Below the pieces are notes generated by a model. That model searched no databases. It was not told the origin of the DNA and worked only from the letters and a program-made list of their open reading frames with translations. A DNA stretch of 64,000 nt from Fulvimarina sp039652615 (GTDB lineage: Bacteria > Pseudomonadota > Alphaproteobacteria > Rhizobiales > Rhizobiaceae): NCBI RefSeq assembly GCF_039652615.1, contig NZ_JBDJAC010000002.1:1-64000 (forward strand). The letters are read 5' to 3'. This document shows, in pieces, positions 26,727 to 34,686 of this stretch. A program made the translations under genes and the position numbers. Numbering within the stretch: position 1 is the first letter of the stretch; every line of letters begins with the position of its first letter.

Positions 26727-28112
26727 TTATTCGGCCGCCTGCTTCTTGACCTGTGCCTCGCCGGCATCCGACTTCAGATGTTCGGCAACGAGGAAGGCGA
26801 GTTCCAGTGCCTGATTGGCGTTGAGCCGCGGATCGCAATGGGTGTGATAGCGATCCGAGAGATTTTCAGGCAGCACGGGCCGCGCTCCGCCGATGCACTC
26901 CGTCACATCCTTGCCGGTCATCTCGATATGGATGCCGCCGGGATGGGTGCCCTTCGCGTTGTGAACGGCGAAGAATGCCTCGACCTCGGCCAGGATGCGC
27001 TCGAAGGGCCGCGTCTTGTAGCTGTTCTGCGAGATCGTGTTGCCGTGCATGGGGTCGCAGGACCAGACCACCGTGCGGCCTTCCTTCTCTACGGCGTCGA
27101 TCAGCGCGGGCAGATGCTTTTCCACCTTCTCGTGACCGAAGCGCGTGATGAGGGTCAGACGGCCCGCCTCGTTCTCGGGGTTCAGCTTGTCGATCAGACG
27201 CAGAAGGCCGTCCGGCTCCATACTCGGACCGCATTTGAGACCGATCGGGTTCTTGATGCCGCTGCAATATTCCACATGGGCGTGATCTTCTTGGCGGGTG
27301 CGATCGCCGATCCAGATCATATGGCCGGATGTCGCGTACCAGTCGCCGCCCCGCGAGGTCGAATCCTGCCGGGTCAGCGCTTCCTCGTAGCCGAGCAGAA
27401 GCGCTTCGTGGCTGGTGTAGAAATCGGTCTCGCGCAGCGAACGATAGTTCTCGCCGCTGATGCCGATGGCGCGCATGAACTCCATGGTCTCGGTAATGCG
27501 ATCGGCGATCTGGCTGTAGCGAGCAGCTTCCGGGCTTCCCGACACGAAGCCGAGCATCCACTGGTGAACATTGTCCAGATTGGCATAGCCGCCCTGTGCG
27601 AACGCGCGCAGCAGGTTCAGCGTCGCCGCCGACTGGCGATACGCCTCGATCTGCCGATCCGGGTTCGGAATGCGCGAGACTTCATCGAAGTCGATGCCGT
27701 TGATGATGTCGCCGCGATAGGACGGCAGCGTCTTTCCGTTCTTCGTCTCGCTGCCCGACGAACGCGGCTTTGCGAACTGTCCGGCAATGCGGCCGACTTT
27801 CACCACCGGCTTGGAGCCCGCGAAGGTCAACACGACGGACATCTGCAGGAAGGCGCGGAAGAAGTCGCGGATATTGTCCGCGCCATGCTCGGCAAAGCTT
27901 TCGGCGCAATCGCCGCCCTGCAGCAGGAAACCGCGGCCGTTTGCGACTTCGCCGAGGCTCTGTTTCAGTTTGCGTGCCTCACCGGCAAAAACCAGCGGCG
28001 GAAACGACTTGAGGCGGTTCTCGGTTTCGCGCACGGCGTCCGGATCCGGATAATCCGGCACCTGCTCGATCGGCAGGTTGCGCCAGCTCGACGGTGACCA
28101 ATTCGCGCCCAT
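26727..28112 (-). CDS. aroF: Class II 3-deoxy-7-phosphoheptulonate (DAHP) synthase
   Basis: First step of the shikimate pathway, joining PEP and erythrose 4-phosphate. 461 residues from the ATG at 28112 (MGANWSPSSWRNLP), with AGAGGT upstream. Plant-like class II enzyme: LLQGGDCAESFAEH near the start, KVGRIAGQFAKPRS, SGHMIWIGDRTRQ, GIKNPIGLKCGPSM, SCDPMHGN and GGIHIEMTG. The metal-site Cys, His and Glu are all present. The symbol follows rhizobial naming. The 170-bp upstream leader has a small hairpin but no convincing Phe/Tyr/Trp leader peptide. Confidence 0.94.
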   Translation of the reverse strand: MGANWSPSSWRNLPIEQVPDYPDPDAVRETENRLKSFPPLVFAGEARKLKQSLGEVANGRGFLLQGGDCAESFAEHGADNIRDFFRAFLQMSVVLTFAGSKPVVKVGRIAGQFAKPRSSGSETKNGKTLPSYRGDIINGIDFDEVSRIPNPDRQIEAYRQSAATLNLLRAFAQGGYANLDNVHQWMLGFVSGSPEAARYSQIADRITETMEFMRAIGISGENYRSLRETDFYTSHEALLLGYEEALTRQDSTSRGGDWYATSGHMIWIGDRTRQEDHAHVEYCSGIKNPIGLKCGPSMEPDGLLRLIDKLNPENEAGRLTLITRFGHEKVEKHLPALIDAVEKEGRTVVWSCDPMHGNTISQNSYKTRPFERILAEVEAFFAVHNAKGTHPGGIHIEMTGKDVTECIGGARPVLPENLSDRYHTHCDPRLNANQALELAFLVAEHLKSDAGEAQVKKQAAE

Positions 28113-28285
28113 GATGTTACCTCTCATCGGTCGGCTGACGGGCCGGCCATTCTCATCATTGTTGTTCTTAGATTGTTGCTCGGCAGGCTCTGCGTCAGCC
28201 CTTCGACCATCCCTAACGGGGATAAATCGACCGGATTCAGGCGCCTTAAAGCATTTTCGGGTCGAATTGTCACCCGCGAGAAGGT

Positions 28286-28753
28286 CTAATACCCCTTCAG
28301 TTCGCCGCGGATGACATAACGAAGGATATCGACGACCTGATCGGGCCGCTCGACGACGGCGCTGGAGGCTGCGCAAACCTCTTTCAGCGCATGGGCATGT
28401 TCCGGCGGGTGCATGACGATCAGATTCTTGCCGAGCGCAGCGGCCATGCCCGCATCGAAGGCCGCGTTCCACTGCTTGTACTTGTCTCCGAAACGGACGA
28501 CGACGATGTCGGCTTCCTCGATCAGCGTCCTGGTGCGGATCGAGTTCATCAGCGCGCCCTTGCGGTCGTGCCAGCCCTTGTCGTCTTCCGGCCCGAGAAT
28601 GGCCACGCCGCAATCGTCTGAAGCGGCGTGATTGGTGACAGGCGCGGATAGAGAGACCGGCAAATCCGCGGCCTTTACGCCATGAGCGATCTCATCGCGC
28701 CAATCGGTGTGAATTTCGCCAGAAAGATAGATGCGCCACAGCTTTTCGCTCAT
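28286..28753 (-). CDS. YtoQ family protein
   Basis: 155 residues from the ATG at 28753 with AGGCG upstream. Begins MSEKLWRIYLSGEIHTDWR, the family signature. Further conserved blocks are SAPVTNHAASDDCG, GPEDDKGWHDRKGALMNSIRTR, DIVVVRFGDKYKQWNAAFDAG and HPPEHAHALKEV. It has a nucleoside 2-deoxyribosyltransferase-like fold pattern; the actual activity is not known. It starts 29 bp after the gamma-glutamylcyclotransferase-like gene on the same strand. Confidence 0.85.
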   Translation of the reverse strand: MSEKLWRIYLSGEIHTDWRDEIAHGVKAADLPVSLSAPVTNHAASDDCGVAILGPEDDKGWHDRKGALMNSIRTRTLIEEADIVVVRFGDKYKQWNAAFDAGMAAALGKNLIVMHPPEHAHALKEVCAASSAVVERPDQVVDILRYVIRGELKGY

Positions 28754-28781
28754 CGCAATACGCCTCGCCTTGTTCTGATTT

Positions 28782-29432
28782 TCAGTCGTTGGAGCTGAGC
28801 TCGATCGCCTCGACACCGCGGGCGCTGACGAGACTGTCGAAGAGCTCCGCCTCATCCGCCTGCAACGCGACCGAGCGCGGATAACGCGGTGCCGACCGGT
28901 CCCTTAGGAGCCGCGTCTCGAACCCTTGCGTGCGCTCGACGAACCGCTTCAGGCCGTCGTCGCCGTAGAGTTCGCGAAAGCCCTGCATCACGGCATCGAG
29001 ATAGCTCTGGAGGATGGCCGATCCAAGCTCCACCGCATCGCTCGCGCCGGGCGTCGCCTCGTAGATGAACACCGACATATCGGCGAGCGGCGGGTTCTCG
29101 ATCGTCAAAGCCTGCGGATCGATGATCTGCCGATTGTATCCCGCCTCGCGCTCGTCGAGGCTCGGCAGGTTGTCGATGAGATCGTAGACGACGACCCCGT
29201 GAACGGCCTCGTCCGGGTTCGGCTGCACCGAAAGAAGCGCCATCTCGGCTGTCGGGTCGCGGGGCTGCCAGAATCGCTGCCAGCCTCGCGCTTCCGCGCG
29301 TCTGATGGCGAGAAACTGGGTGCGCAGGGTGCGCCGGTTGACCAGTGAGCCATAGCCGAAATAGGCGATGACCTTGCCTTCGGCAGCCAGTGTTTCGAGG
29401 TCGGGATGATCGGGATGTAAGTCCATGTGCAT
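28782..29432 (-). CDS. Gamma-glutamylcyclotransferase / AIG2-like protein
   Basis: About 216 residues. VIAYFGYGSLVNRRTLR is the substrate-loop signature of the cyclotransferase fold, and GVVVYDLID and EREAGYNR supply the usual Glu. Enzymes of this fold release 5-oxoproline from gamma-glutamyl peptides; a glutathione link fits its neighbour gor but is inferred. ATGs at 29432 and 29426 are both possible; the frame further upstream is not conserved. Confidence 0.75.
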   Translation of the reverse strand: MHMDLHPDHPDLETLAAEGKVIAYFGYGSLVNRRTLRTQFLAIRRAEARGWQRFWQPRDPTAEMALLSVQPNPDEAVHGVVVYDLIDNLPSLDEREAGYNRQIIDPQALTIENPPLADMSVFIYEATPGASDAVELGSAILQSYLDAVMQGFRELYGDDGLKRFVERTQGFETRLLRDRSAPRYPRSVALQADEAELFDSLVSARGVEAIELSSND

Positions 29433-29568
29433 TGCAATGGCAGCGCCGGGCGCTGCAATCAAGTCTCCCGGCGCTTGACGGTCAGGTGTCGTAACGAGCG
29501 GAGGTTTCCGCAAGGGTTCTCCGGCCCATTCGCCCCAGCCCACCTTTGAACCGCCGCGACGTTTCAGA

Positions 29569-30963
29569 TCAGCCGGCGACCTTCTCGCCGTTGCGCAGGA
29601 GATAACTCGGCTCGTACATCGTGACGAGTTCTTCCGCACCGCTTGGATGGAGCGCCATCGTCTCGTCGAAATGGCTCTTGGTCAGCCGCGCCTTCACGGC
29701 GATGCCGAGAACCTGGGCGAGTTCCCCGGCATCCGAGCCGAGAATATGGACGCCGAGGACCCGGTCCGTCTGCTGGTCGACGACGATCTTCATCATCGTG
29801 CGTTCGTTGCGTCCCGAAAGCGTATGCTTCATCGGCTTGAAGTCGGTCTTGAAGACGGCGACTTCCTCGAAGCGCTGGCCGGCCTCCGCTTCCGTCAGCC
29901 CGACCGTGCCGATTTCGGGCTGGGAAAACACCGCCGTGGGAATGGAGTCGTAATCAGGCTTTATCGGATTGTTCTTGAACACCGTTTCGACGAAGCACAT
30001 CGCTTCATGGATTGCGACCGGCGTCAGCTGCACGCGATGGGTGACGTCGCCCACCGCATAGATGTTTTCGGCGCTCGTGCGGGAATAGTCGTCCACCTTG
30101 ATCGCGCCGCGCTTGTCGAGTTCGACGCCGGCTTTCTCGCAACCGAGGTTTTCGGTGTTCGCCTTACGGCCGATCGCCAGCAGAACCTCGTCGGCATCGA
30201 GAATCTCGCCGGAATCGAGTTCGACTTCGAAACCGCCATCGGGCTTTTGCCGAACCGCCTTGAACGTCTCGCGGCAGCGAACCGACATACCCTTGTTGCT
30301 CATCTGTTGGTGCAGGCATGTGCGAATATCGTCGTCGAAGCCCTGCAGGATTTCCACCCCGCGATAGACGAGGGTCACGTCCGTTCCGAGACCGAGGAAG
30401 ATGTTCGCGAACTCCACCGCGATATAGCCGCCGCCAAGAATGACGAGCTTTTTCGGCTGCTTCTCCAGATGGAAGAGTTCGTTCGACGTCAGGCAGTGTT
30501 CGGCACCGGGCAGATCCGCGTGGTGGTTCGGCCGGCCGCCCACCGCGATCAGGATCTTGTCGGCTGTGACGAGCTCGTTCGTGTCGCTCAGGCGGATCTC
30601 GTGCGGGCCTTCGAGGACAGCCCGGCTTGCCAGCGTCTGGACACCGGCCTTTTCGAGATTCGTGCGGTAGATCGCCTCCAGCCGGGCAATCTCCTTGTCC
30701 TTGTTGGCGATCAGCGTTTCCCAGCTGAAGTCCCGGGTGCCGACATTCCAGCCATAGCCGGCGGCATCCTCGAAATGCTCGGAGAACTGCGAAGCGTAGA
30801 CCATGAGCTTCTTGGGAACGCAGCCGCGAATGACGCAGGTTCCGCCATAGCGATATTCCTCGGCGATCGCGACGCGCTTGCCAGCTTGGGCTGCACGCCG
30901 CGCGGCCCGGACCCCGCCCGAGCCGCCGCCGATGACAAAGAGGTCGTAATCATAATTCGCCAT
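29569..30963 (-). CDS. gor: Glutathione-disulfide reductase
   Basis: FAD enzyme using NADPH to keep glutathione reduced. 464 residues: FAD motif VIGGGSGGVRAAR, redox pair C43 and C48 in GGTCVIRGCVPKK, NADPH domain LGGGYIAVEFANIF followed by the Arg-containing VTLVYRGVEIL, FAD motif YAVGDVTHRVQLTPVA, and dimer-domain catalytic His in MALHPSGAEELV. Full family length. The 136-bp gap to the next gene on the strand has no terminator that I can see. Confidence 0.95.
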   Translation of the reverse strand: MANYDYDLFVIGGGSGGVRAARRAAQAGKRVAIAEEYRYGGTCVIRGCVPKKLMVYASQFSEHFEDAAGYGWNVGTRDFSWETLIANKDKEIARLEAIYRTNLEKAGVQTLASRAVLEGPHEIRLSDTNELVTADKILIAVGGRPNHHADLPGAEHCLTSNELFHLEKQPKKLVILGGGYIAVEFANIFLGLGTDVTLVYRGVEILQGFDDDIRTCLHQQMSNKGMSVRCRETFKAVRQKPDGGFEVELDSGEILDADEVLLAIGRKANTENLGCEKAGVELDKRGAIKVDDYSRTSAENIYAVGDVTHRVQLTPVAIHEAMCFVETVFKNNPIKPDYDSIPTAVFSQPEIGTVGLTEAEAGQRFEEVAVFKTDFKPMKHTLSGRNERTMMKIVVDQQTDRVLGVHILGSDAGELAQVLGIAVKARLTKSHFDETMALHPSGAEELVTMYEPSYLLRNGEKVAG

Positions 30964-31075
30964 CAGGGCAGGTCCGCTTTTGTCACAAGGAAAAACGCCG
31001 GCTCAGCAGCCAGGGCATATGTCAGGGAGACGATCGCTTCCCCTCCGAAGTTTTCGGTCTGGTTCCGCCTCGGAC

Positions 31076-31684
31076 CTACTGGCCCTCGCCGCTCCCGGCA
31101 TTTTCACCTGCGCCGGCAGCGTCAGGCTGGGATGCGTAGATCTCGTTCATGCCTTCGAGCGAAGACTGACGCAGGTCCCTGAGGATACCGTTTGTCCAGA
31201 CATTGGCAGCCGCCACGGAGTCGCGTGCCGCCTGAGGACCGAGTTCGATCAGCTTCTGGCCCGCTTCCGTCCCGTAGAACTCGGAAATCTGGTTGAGTTC
31301 CGCCTCGGTAAAGAGCTGAGCATAGACGGATGCGATTTCGGTCTCGAGCGCGGCCCGGCGTGGTGCGAGAGCCAGCGCCTTGTCATCCACCATGTTGGAA
31401 ATCTCCGACTGGAGATCCGGATTGTTGGGGATGAACTCGGCCTTGGTCTGATTGGCAGCGTTCAGAAGAATATTGTCGAACTCCTTGGTCGCGCCAATCG
31501 CGTCCACAGCTTTGCGCGCGGCGGCGAGATGGCTTTCGGACACCTCTGGAGCCTCTCCTGTCTGCTGTGCCTGACCTGCGCCTTCGGGCGCGGCGGCGTC
31601 CTGTGCCAAAGCGGGGACGGCGGCGATCATCGCACCGCTGAAGACGATGGCGCTCAGCGCCGGGACAAGGTTCTTAATCCGCAA
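31076..31684 (-). CDS. Exported DUF2059 protein
   Basis: 202 residues. The signal peptide (MRIKNLVPALSAIVFSGAM...) is cleaved near ALA-Q, residue 27. Mature protein: a disordered Ala/Gln-rich start, a helical DUF2059 domain (SEFYGTEAGQKLIE is its hallmark near residue 145), and a Gly/Ala-rich tail. Periplasmic, role unknown. The codon at the start is TTG, chosen because it gives a complete signal peptide and has GGAG nine bases upstream; no ATG fits. It lies between rpiA and gor on the same strand. Confidence 0.85.
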   Translation of the reverse strand: MRIKNLVPALSAIVFSGAMIAAVPALAQDAAAPEGAGQAQQTGEAPEVSESHLAAARKAVDAIGATKEFDNILLNAANQTKAEFIPNNPDLQSEISNMVDDKALALAPRRAALETEIASVYAQLFTEAELNQISEFYGTEAGQKLIELGPQAARDSVAAANVWTNGILRDLRQSSLEGMNEIYASQPDAAGAGENAGSGEGQ

Positions 31685-31768
31685 AACTCGAATCTCCGTC
31701 GGTTGTTTGAGCCTCGCGCGAAGACTGTCGCGTCTGCCGGCAGGCTGGTCCTTTCGAGAGCCCGAACA

Positions 31769-32464
31769 TCAAGCTTCGAGCTTCTCGATACCATCCTCGC
31801 CGGCCAGGAACACGGTGCTGGCGAGCTTGATGAAAAGGCCGTGCTCGACAATACCGGGAATGGCATGAAGCGCGGCGCTCAGGGCTTCTGGGTCTGGAAT
31901 GCGGCCAAAAGATGCGTCGAGAATCAAATGGCCGCCATCCGTAATGAACGGCTGTCCATCGGTCTTTCTGAGGACGATGTCACCTGAAAGATCAAGGGAC
32001 TCCGCCGCACGGCGGATCGACATGAAGGTCGACATCAACCCGAAACCATTCACCTCGATCGGCAGGGGAAAGGCGCCGAGCGTCTCGACCTTCTTGGATT
32101 GATCGCAGATGACGATCATCCTGGCGGAAGAGAAGGCGACGATCTTTTCCCGAAGCAGCGCACCGCCGCCACCCTTGATGAGCCGCAGTTTTCCGTCGAC
32201 CTCGTCGGCTCCGTCGACCGTGACATCGAGGATCGGGATCTCGTCGAGCGTCTTTATTGGAACGCCCAATTCATTGCAGAGCTTTTCGGTGCGCTCGGAT
32301 GTCGCAACGCCGGTCATCTGAAACCCCGCTCCGACGTGGTCCGCCAGAACACGCACGAACTCTTCCGCCGTCGACCCGGTACCGATGCCGATGTTCAGGC
32401 CCTCTTCGAGCTCCGCAAAAGCGGCTTCCGCGGATTGTCTCTTCAAGGACTTGGCGTCCGACAT
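31769..32464 (-). CDS. rpiA: Ribose-5-phosphate isomerase A
   Basis: Interconverts ribulose 5-phosphate and ribose 5-phosphate in the pentose phosphate pathway. 231 residues with GIGTGSTAEEFV (phosphate loop), DVTVDGADEVD (catalytic Asp region) and LIKGGGGALLREK (catalytic Glu/Lys). GGGAG lies seven bases before the ATG. It diverges from gph, with 197 bp between the starts. Confidence 0.95.
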   Translation of the reverse strand: MSDAKSLKRQSAEAAFAELEEGLNIGIGTGSTAEEFVRVLADHVGAGFQMTGVATSERTEKLCNELGVPIKTLDEIPILDVTVDGADEVDGKLRLIKGGGGALLREKIVAFSSARMIVICDQSKKVETLGAFPLPIEVNGFGLMSTFMSIRRAAESLDLSGDIVLRKTDGQPFITDGGHLILDASFGRIPDPEALSAALHAIPGIVEHGLFIKLASTVFLAGEDGIEKLEA

Positions 32465-32661
32465 TGATAAACTCCCAGGGTCATTCCCGCTCAGCGATTG
32501 GGCTTGTCAGCGCCCGTCTTCCCGCAATTCGCTGGTTGATTTAAGCGCTATCGCGCGGATGTCGACAGACTTAAAGGGCAAACTTGTGCACAGTCGACAT
32601 GAGCCGAGGCCGAACGGATGCGTCCCGCCCGGACTATAATTGAGAAGAGGCAAATGATCCT

Positions 32662-33330
32662 ATGACGAAACTCGCGGTCTTCGATCTCGATGGAACCCTG
32701 GTCGATACCGCGCCGGATCTCGCCGCAAGCCTCAATGTCTGCCTCGTAGCCGACGGGCTGTCACCACTGCCGCTCCATGTGGTGAGGCCCCATGCCGGGC
32801 ATGGAGCGATCGCGATGCTGAACGCGGCCTATGGTCATCATGGCCGCGACCTTCCCGATGCGCTGGTCAAGGAGCATCTCGATCGCTTTCTTCAGCACTA
32901 CGAAGCCAATATCGCCGAGACATCCCTGCCTTTTCCGGGCGTTCTTGCGGCGATGGATCGGCTGGAGGCGGCCGGTTGGGCGTTTGCGATCTGCACCAAC
33001 AAACGCGAACATCTGGCCATGCGTCTCCTCGACGAACTGGGCCTATCGAACCGCTTCCTCGCCATCTGCGGACAGGATACGTTCTCCGGGATGAAGCCGG
33101 ACCCGGCCCATCTCGGCGGCACGATCGAACGCTCGAACAGCACGCCTGACAAGACGGTGATGATCGGCGATACCATGACGGATATCGCCGCCGCCAAGTC
33201 GCTCAATGTCCCGTCTGTTCTGGTGGATTTCGGCTATGCGCCGGACGAGGCTGCCCGCGCCGAGGCAACGGTTGTCATATCCCACTACGACACTTTGACG
33301 CCTCGATTCGCCGAAGACCTACTGGCGTGA
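32662..33330 (+). CDS. gph: Phosphoglycolate phosphatase (HAD superfamily)
   Basis: 222 residues. HAD motif I VFDLDGTLVDTAPDL with the nucleophile Asp, motif II ICTNKREH, motif III lysine in GMKPDP, and motif IV IGDTMTDIAAA. Subfamily IA cap between motifs I and II. Removes 2-phosphoglycolate made by oxygenation or DNA end repair. Other small HAD phosphatase substrates cannot be excluded. Converges on the ferredoxin gene, 28 bp away. Confidence 0.88.
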   Translation: MTKLAVFDLDGTLVDTAPDLAASLNVCLVADGLSPLPLHVVRPHAGHGAIAMLNAAYGHHGRDLPDALVKEHLDRFLQHYEANIAETSLPFPGVLAAMDRLEAAGWAFAICTNKREHLAMRLLDELGLSNRFLAICGQDTFSGMKPDPAHLGGTIERSNSTPDKTVMIGDTMTDIAAAKSLNVPSVLVDFGYAPDEAARAEATVVISHYDTLTPRFAEDLLA

Positions 33331-33358
33331 TCGGCGACGTATCATGCAAAGGCCGGGC

Positions 33359-33679
33359 TCAGGCCTGCTCGTCGGGTGTGGTCACTGTCAGCCCGTCCAG
33401 CTCGTCCCGCAGCACGATCTGGCAGGAAAGCCGCGAGTTTTCCCGCGTCTCGTGGGCGAAGTCGAGCATGTCCTCTTCCATCGCCTCGGGTCCGGACAGT
33501 TTGTCGACCCAGGCTTCGTCCACATAGACGTGGCAGGTCGCACAGGCGCAGGCTCCGCCGCACTCGGCCTCGATGCCTGGCACGTCGTTGCGGACGGCGT
33601 TTTCCATGACCGTCGTTCCGGCCTTGGCATCGATTTCCCGCCGTTCGCCGGACGCGGAAATATAGATCACTTTCGGCAT
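33359..33679 (-). CDS. 2Fe-2S ferredoxin (adrenodoxin type)
   Basis: 106 residues. The cluster cysteines are C40, C46 and C49 (CGGACACATC) and C86 (RLSCQI), the vertebrate-adrenodoxin spacing CX5CX2C...C. MPKVIYISASGERREID is a typical start. It passes electrons to monooxygenases or to cluster and heme biosynthesis; the partner is not in the window. Not the shorter plant-type spacing. Confidence 0.93.
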   Translation of the reverse strand: MPKVIYISASGERREIDAKAGTTVMENAVRNDVPGIEAECGGACACATCHVYVDEAWVDKLSGPEAMEEDMLDFAHETRENSRLSCQIVLRDELDGLTVTTPDEQA

Positions 33680-33840
33680 GGTCTCTTGAGCTTCCCGATC
33701 ACCGGCTGTCGTAAATTTGCCCCGACCGAGTGTGAGGTCGCGGCCATGTCGGTGGAGCTATCGGCAAGCGAAGGCCGGGTGTCAACCAGCAGAAACGCTC
33801 TGGCTTTTTGCCAAACCGGCTGCCGGCATGGCGATCGAAC

Positions 33841-34218
33841 TCACGCGAGTTCGGAAGCAAAGCGCCTTGTCATGGTCATGTGCTCGATCAGCCGGGAGAG
33901 AGCTGCCTCGCATGACGGTCCGGTTTCGAAGTGCGCGGCGGCGTCCGCCAATGCGAAGGCGCCGACATTGCGGGCCGTTCCCTTGAGGGTATGGGCAAGC
34001 ATCGCACGCTCCTTGAGCGACAATGCGCGAAGCCGGGCTTCGGCGCTGCCGATCTGGCGTGCCAGCATGGCGAGAATGCTGCGTTCGAGATCGCGGTCCC
34101 CGCATGTCTGCGTGGCGAGGTGGACGAGATCGATCGGACTTGCGGCGGACGGTCTTGTCCCGTGAGAAGAGGCGCGCGGGGCATTGTCTGGCGAGGCATG
34201 AGAAGAATTGGCGGGCAT
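33841..34218 (-). CDS. Hpt (histidine phosphotransfer) domain protein
   Basis: 125 residues. The N-terminal 28 are low-complexity. The helical Hpt domain has the phospho-His motif AHTLKGTARNVGAFAL (His near residue 77). It may relay phosphoryl groups between a hybrid kinase and a regulator; CckA in this window normally uses ChpT, which is a different fold. It lies upstream of and divergent from the giant GPR-like gene, sharing a 468-bp control region, so a link to polar growth or the cell cycle is possible but not shown. Confidence 0.82.
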   Translation of the reverse strand: MPANSSHASPDNAPRASSHGTRPSAASPIDLVHLATQTCGDRDLERSILAMLARQIGSAEARLRALSLKERAMLAHTLKGTARNVGAFALADAAAHFETGPSCEAALSRLIEHMTMTRRFASELA

Positions 34219-34686
34219 GGTCGCTCTCCGTTAATCCGGATGGAAACGCGATCACCTGAAATGGTCGAAACCCTTGTGAGTTCTGCCAGATCCGTTCCGC
34301 ATCACCCTGATTGACCAAGACTGAAACAATAAGATAGTCAAATGGTTAACGTGGCGGAAAAGTGTTGGGACGATTCGGCTTGCGCAAATGACGCGTCTGC
34401 GTGTCAACTGCGCCGGGGCTGGTGCGGGCTCACTCCGAGGCGTTCCGGCTCAAGCACGTTAACCTTATCTTTAAACTTGTCGAAACCCGGCTGCTTAACG
34501 GTTTCATTCCCGTTTTGAGCCCGGTACGATGGGACGTCCCATTTTCGTGCGCTGATCGGCGCGCGTCGATGTCATGATCGCGGATAGTTTGTCCGTTGGA
34601 GCCGAGGGTTCCGGAAGGCCTGCCTGAAACGGGCGTGGCGCCAGGGAAGCATCGGTTCGAATAACGAGTATGAAGGCGTACCGACG
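34219..34686. promoter_or_regulatory. Long control region of the giant gene, with TTAAC half-sites and a palindrome
   Basis: 468 bp between the divergent Hpt gene and the 3181-residue gene, locally AT-richer. Three TTAAC words at 34346, 34459 and 34495 resemble half-sites of the cell-cycle regulator CtrA. The one at 34459 is followed by TTTAA with 8-base spacing, one off the TTAA-N7-TTAA consensus. A 14-bp perfect palindrome ATGGGACGTCCCAT lies at 34529-34542. No clear -35/-10 pair was found. No gene is visible. Confidence 0.4.

Noticed and set aside
28126..28215. A possible 28-codon leader peptide before DAHP synthase
   Set aside because: It contains no Phe, Tyr or Trp codons and no terminator follows, so attenuation is not supported.
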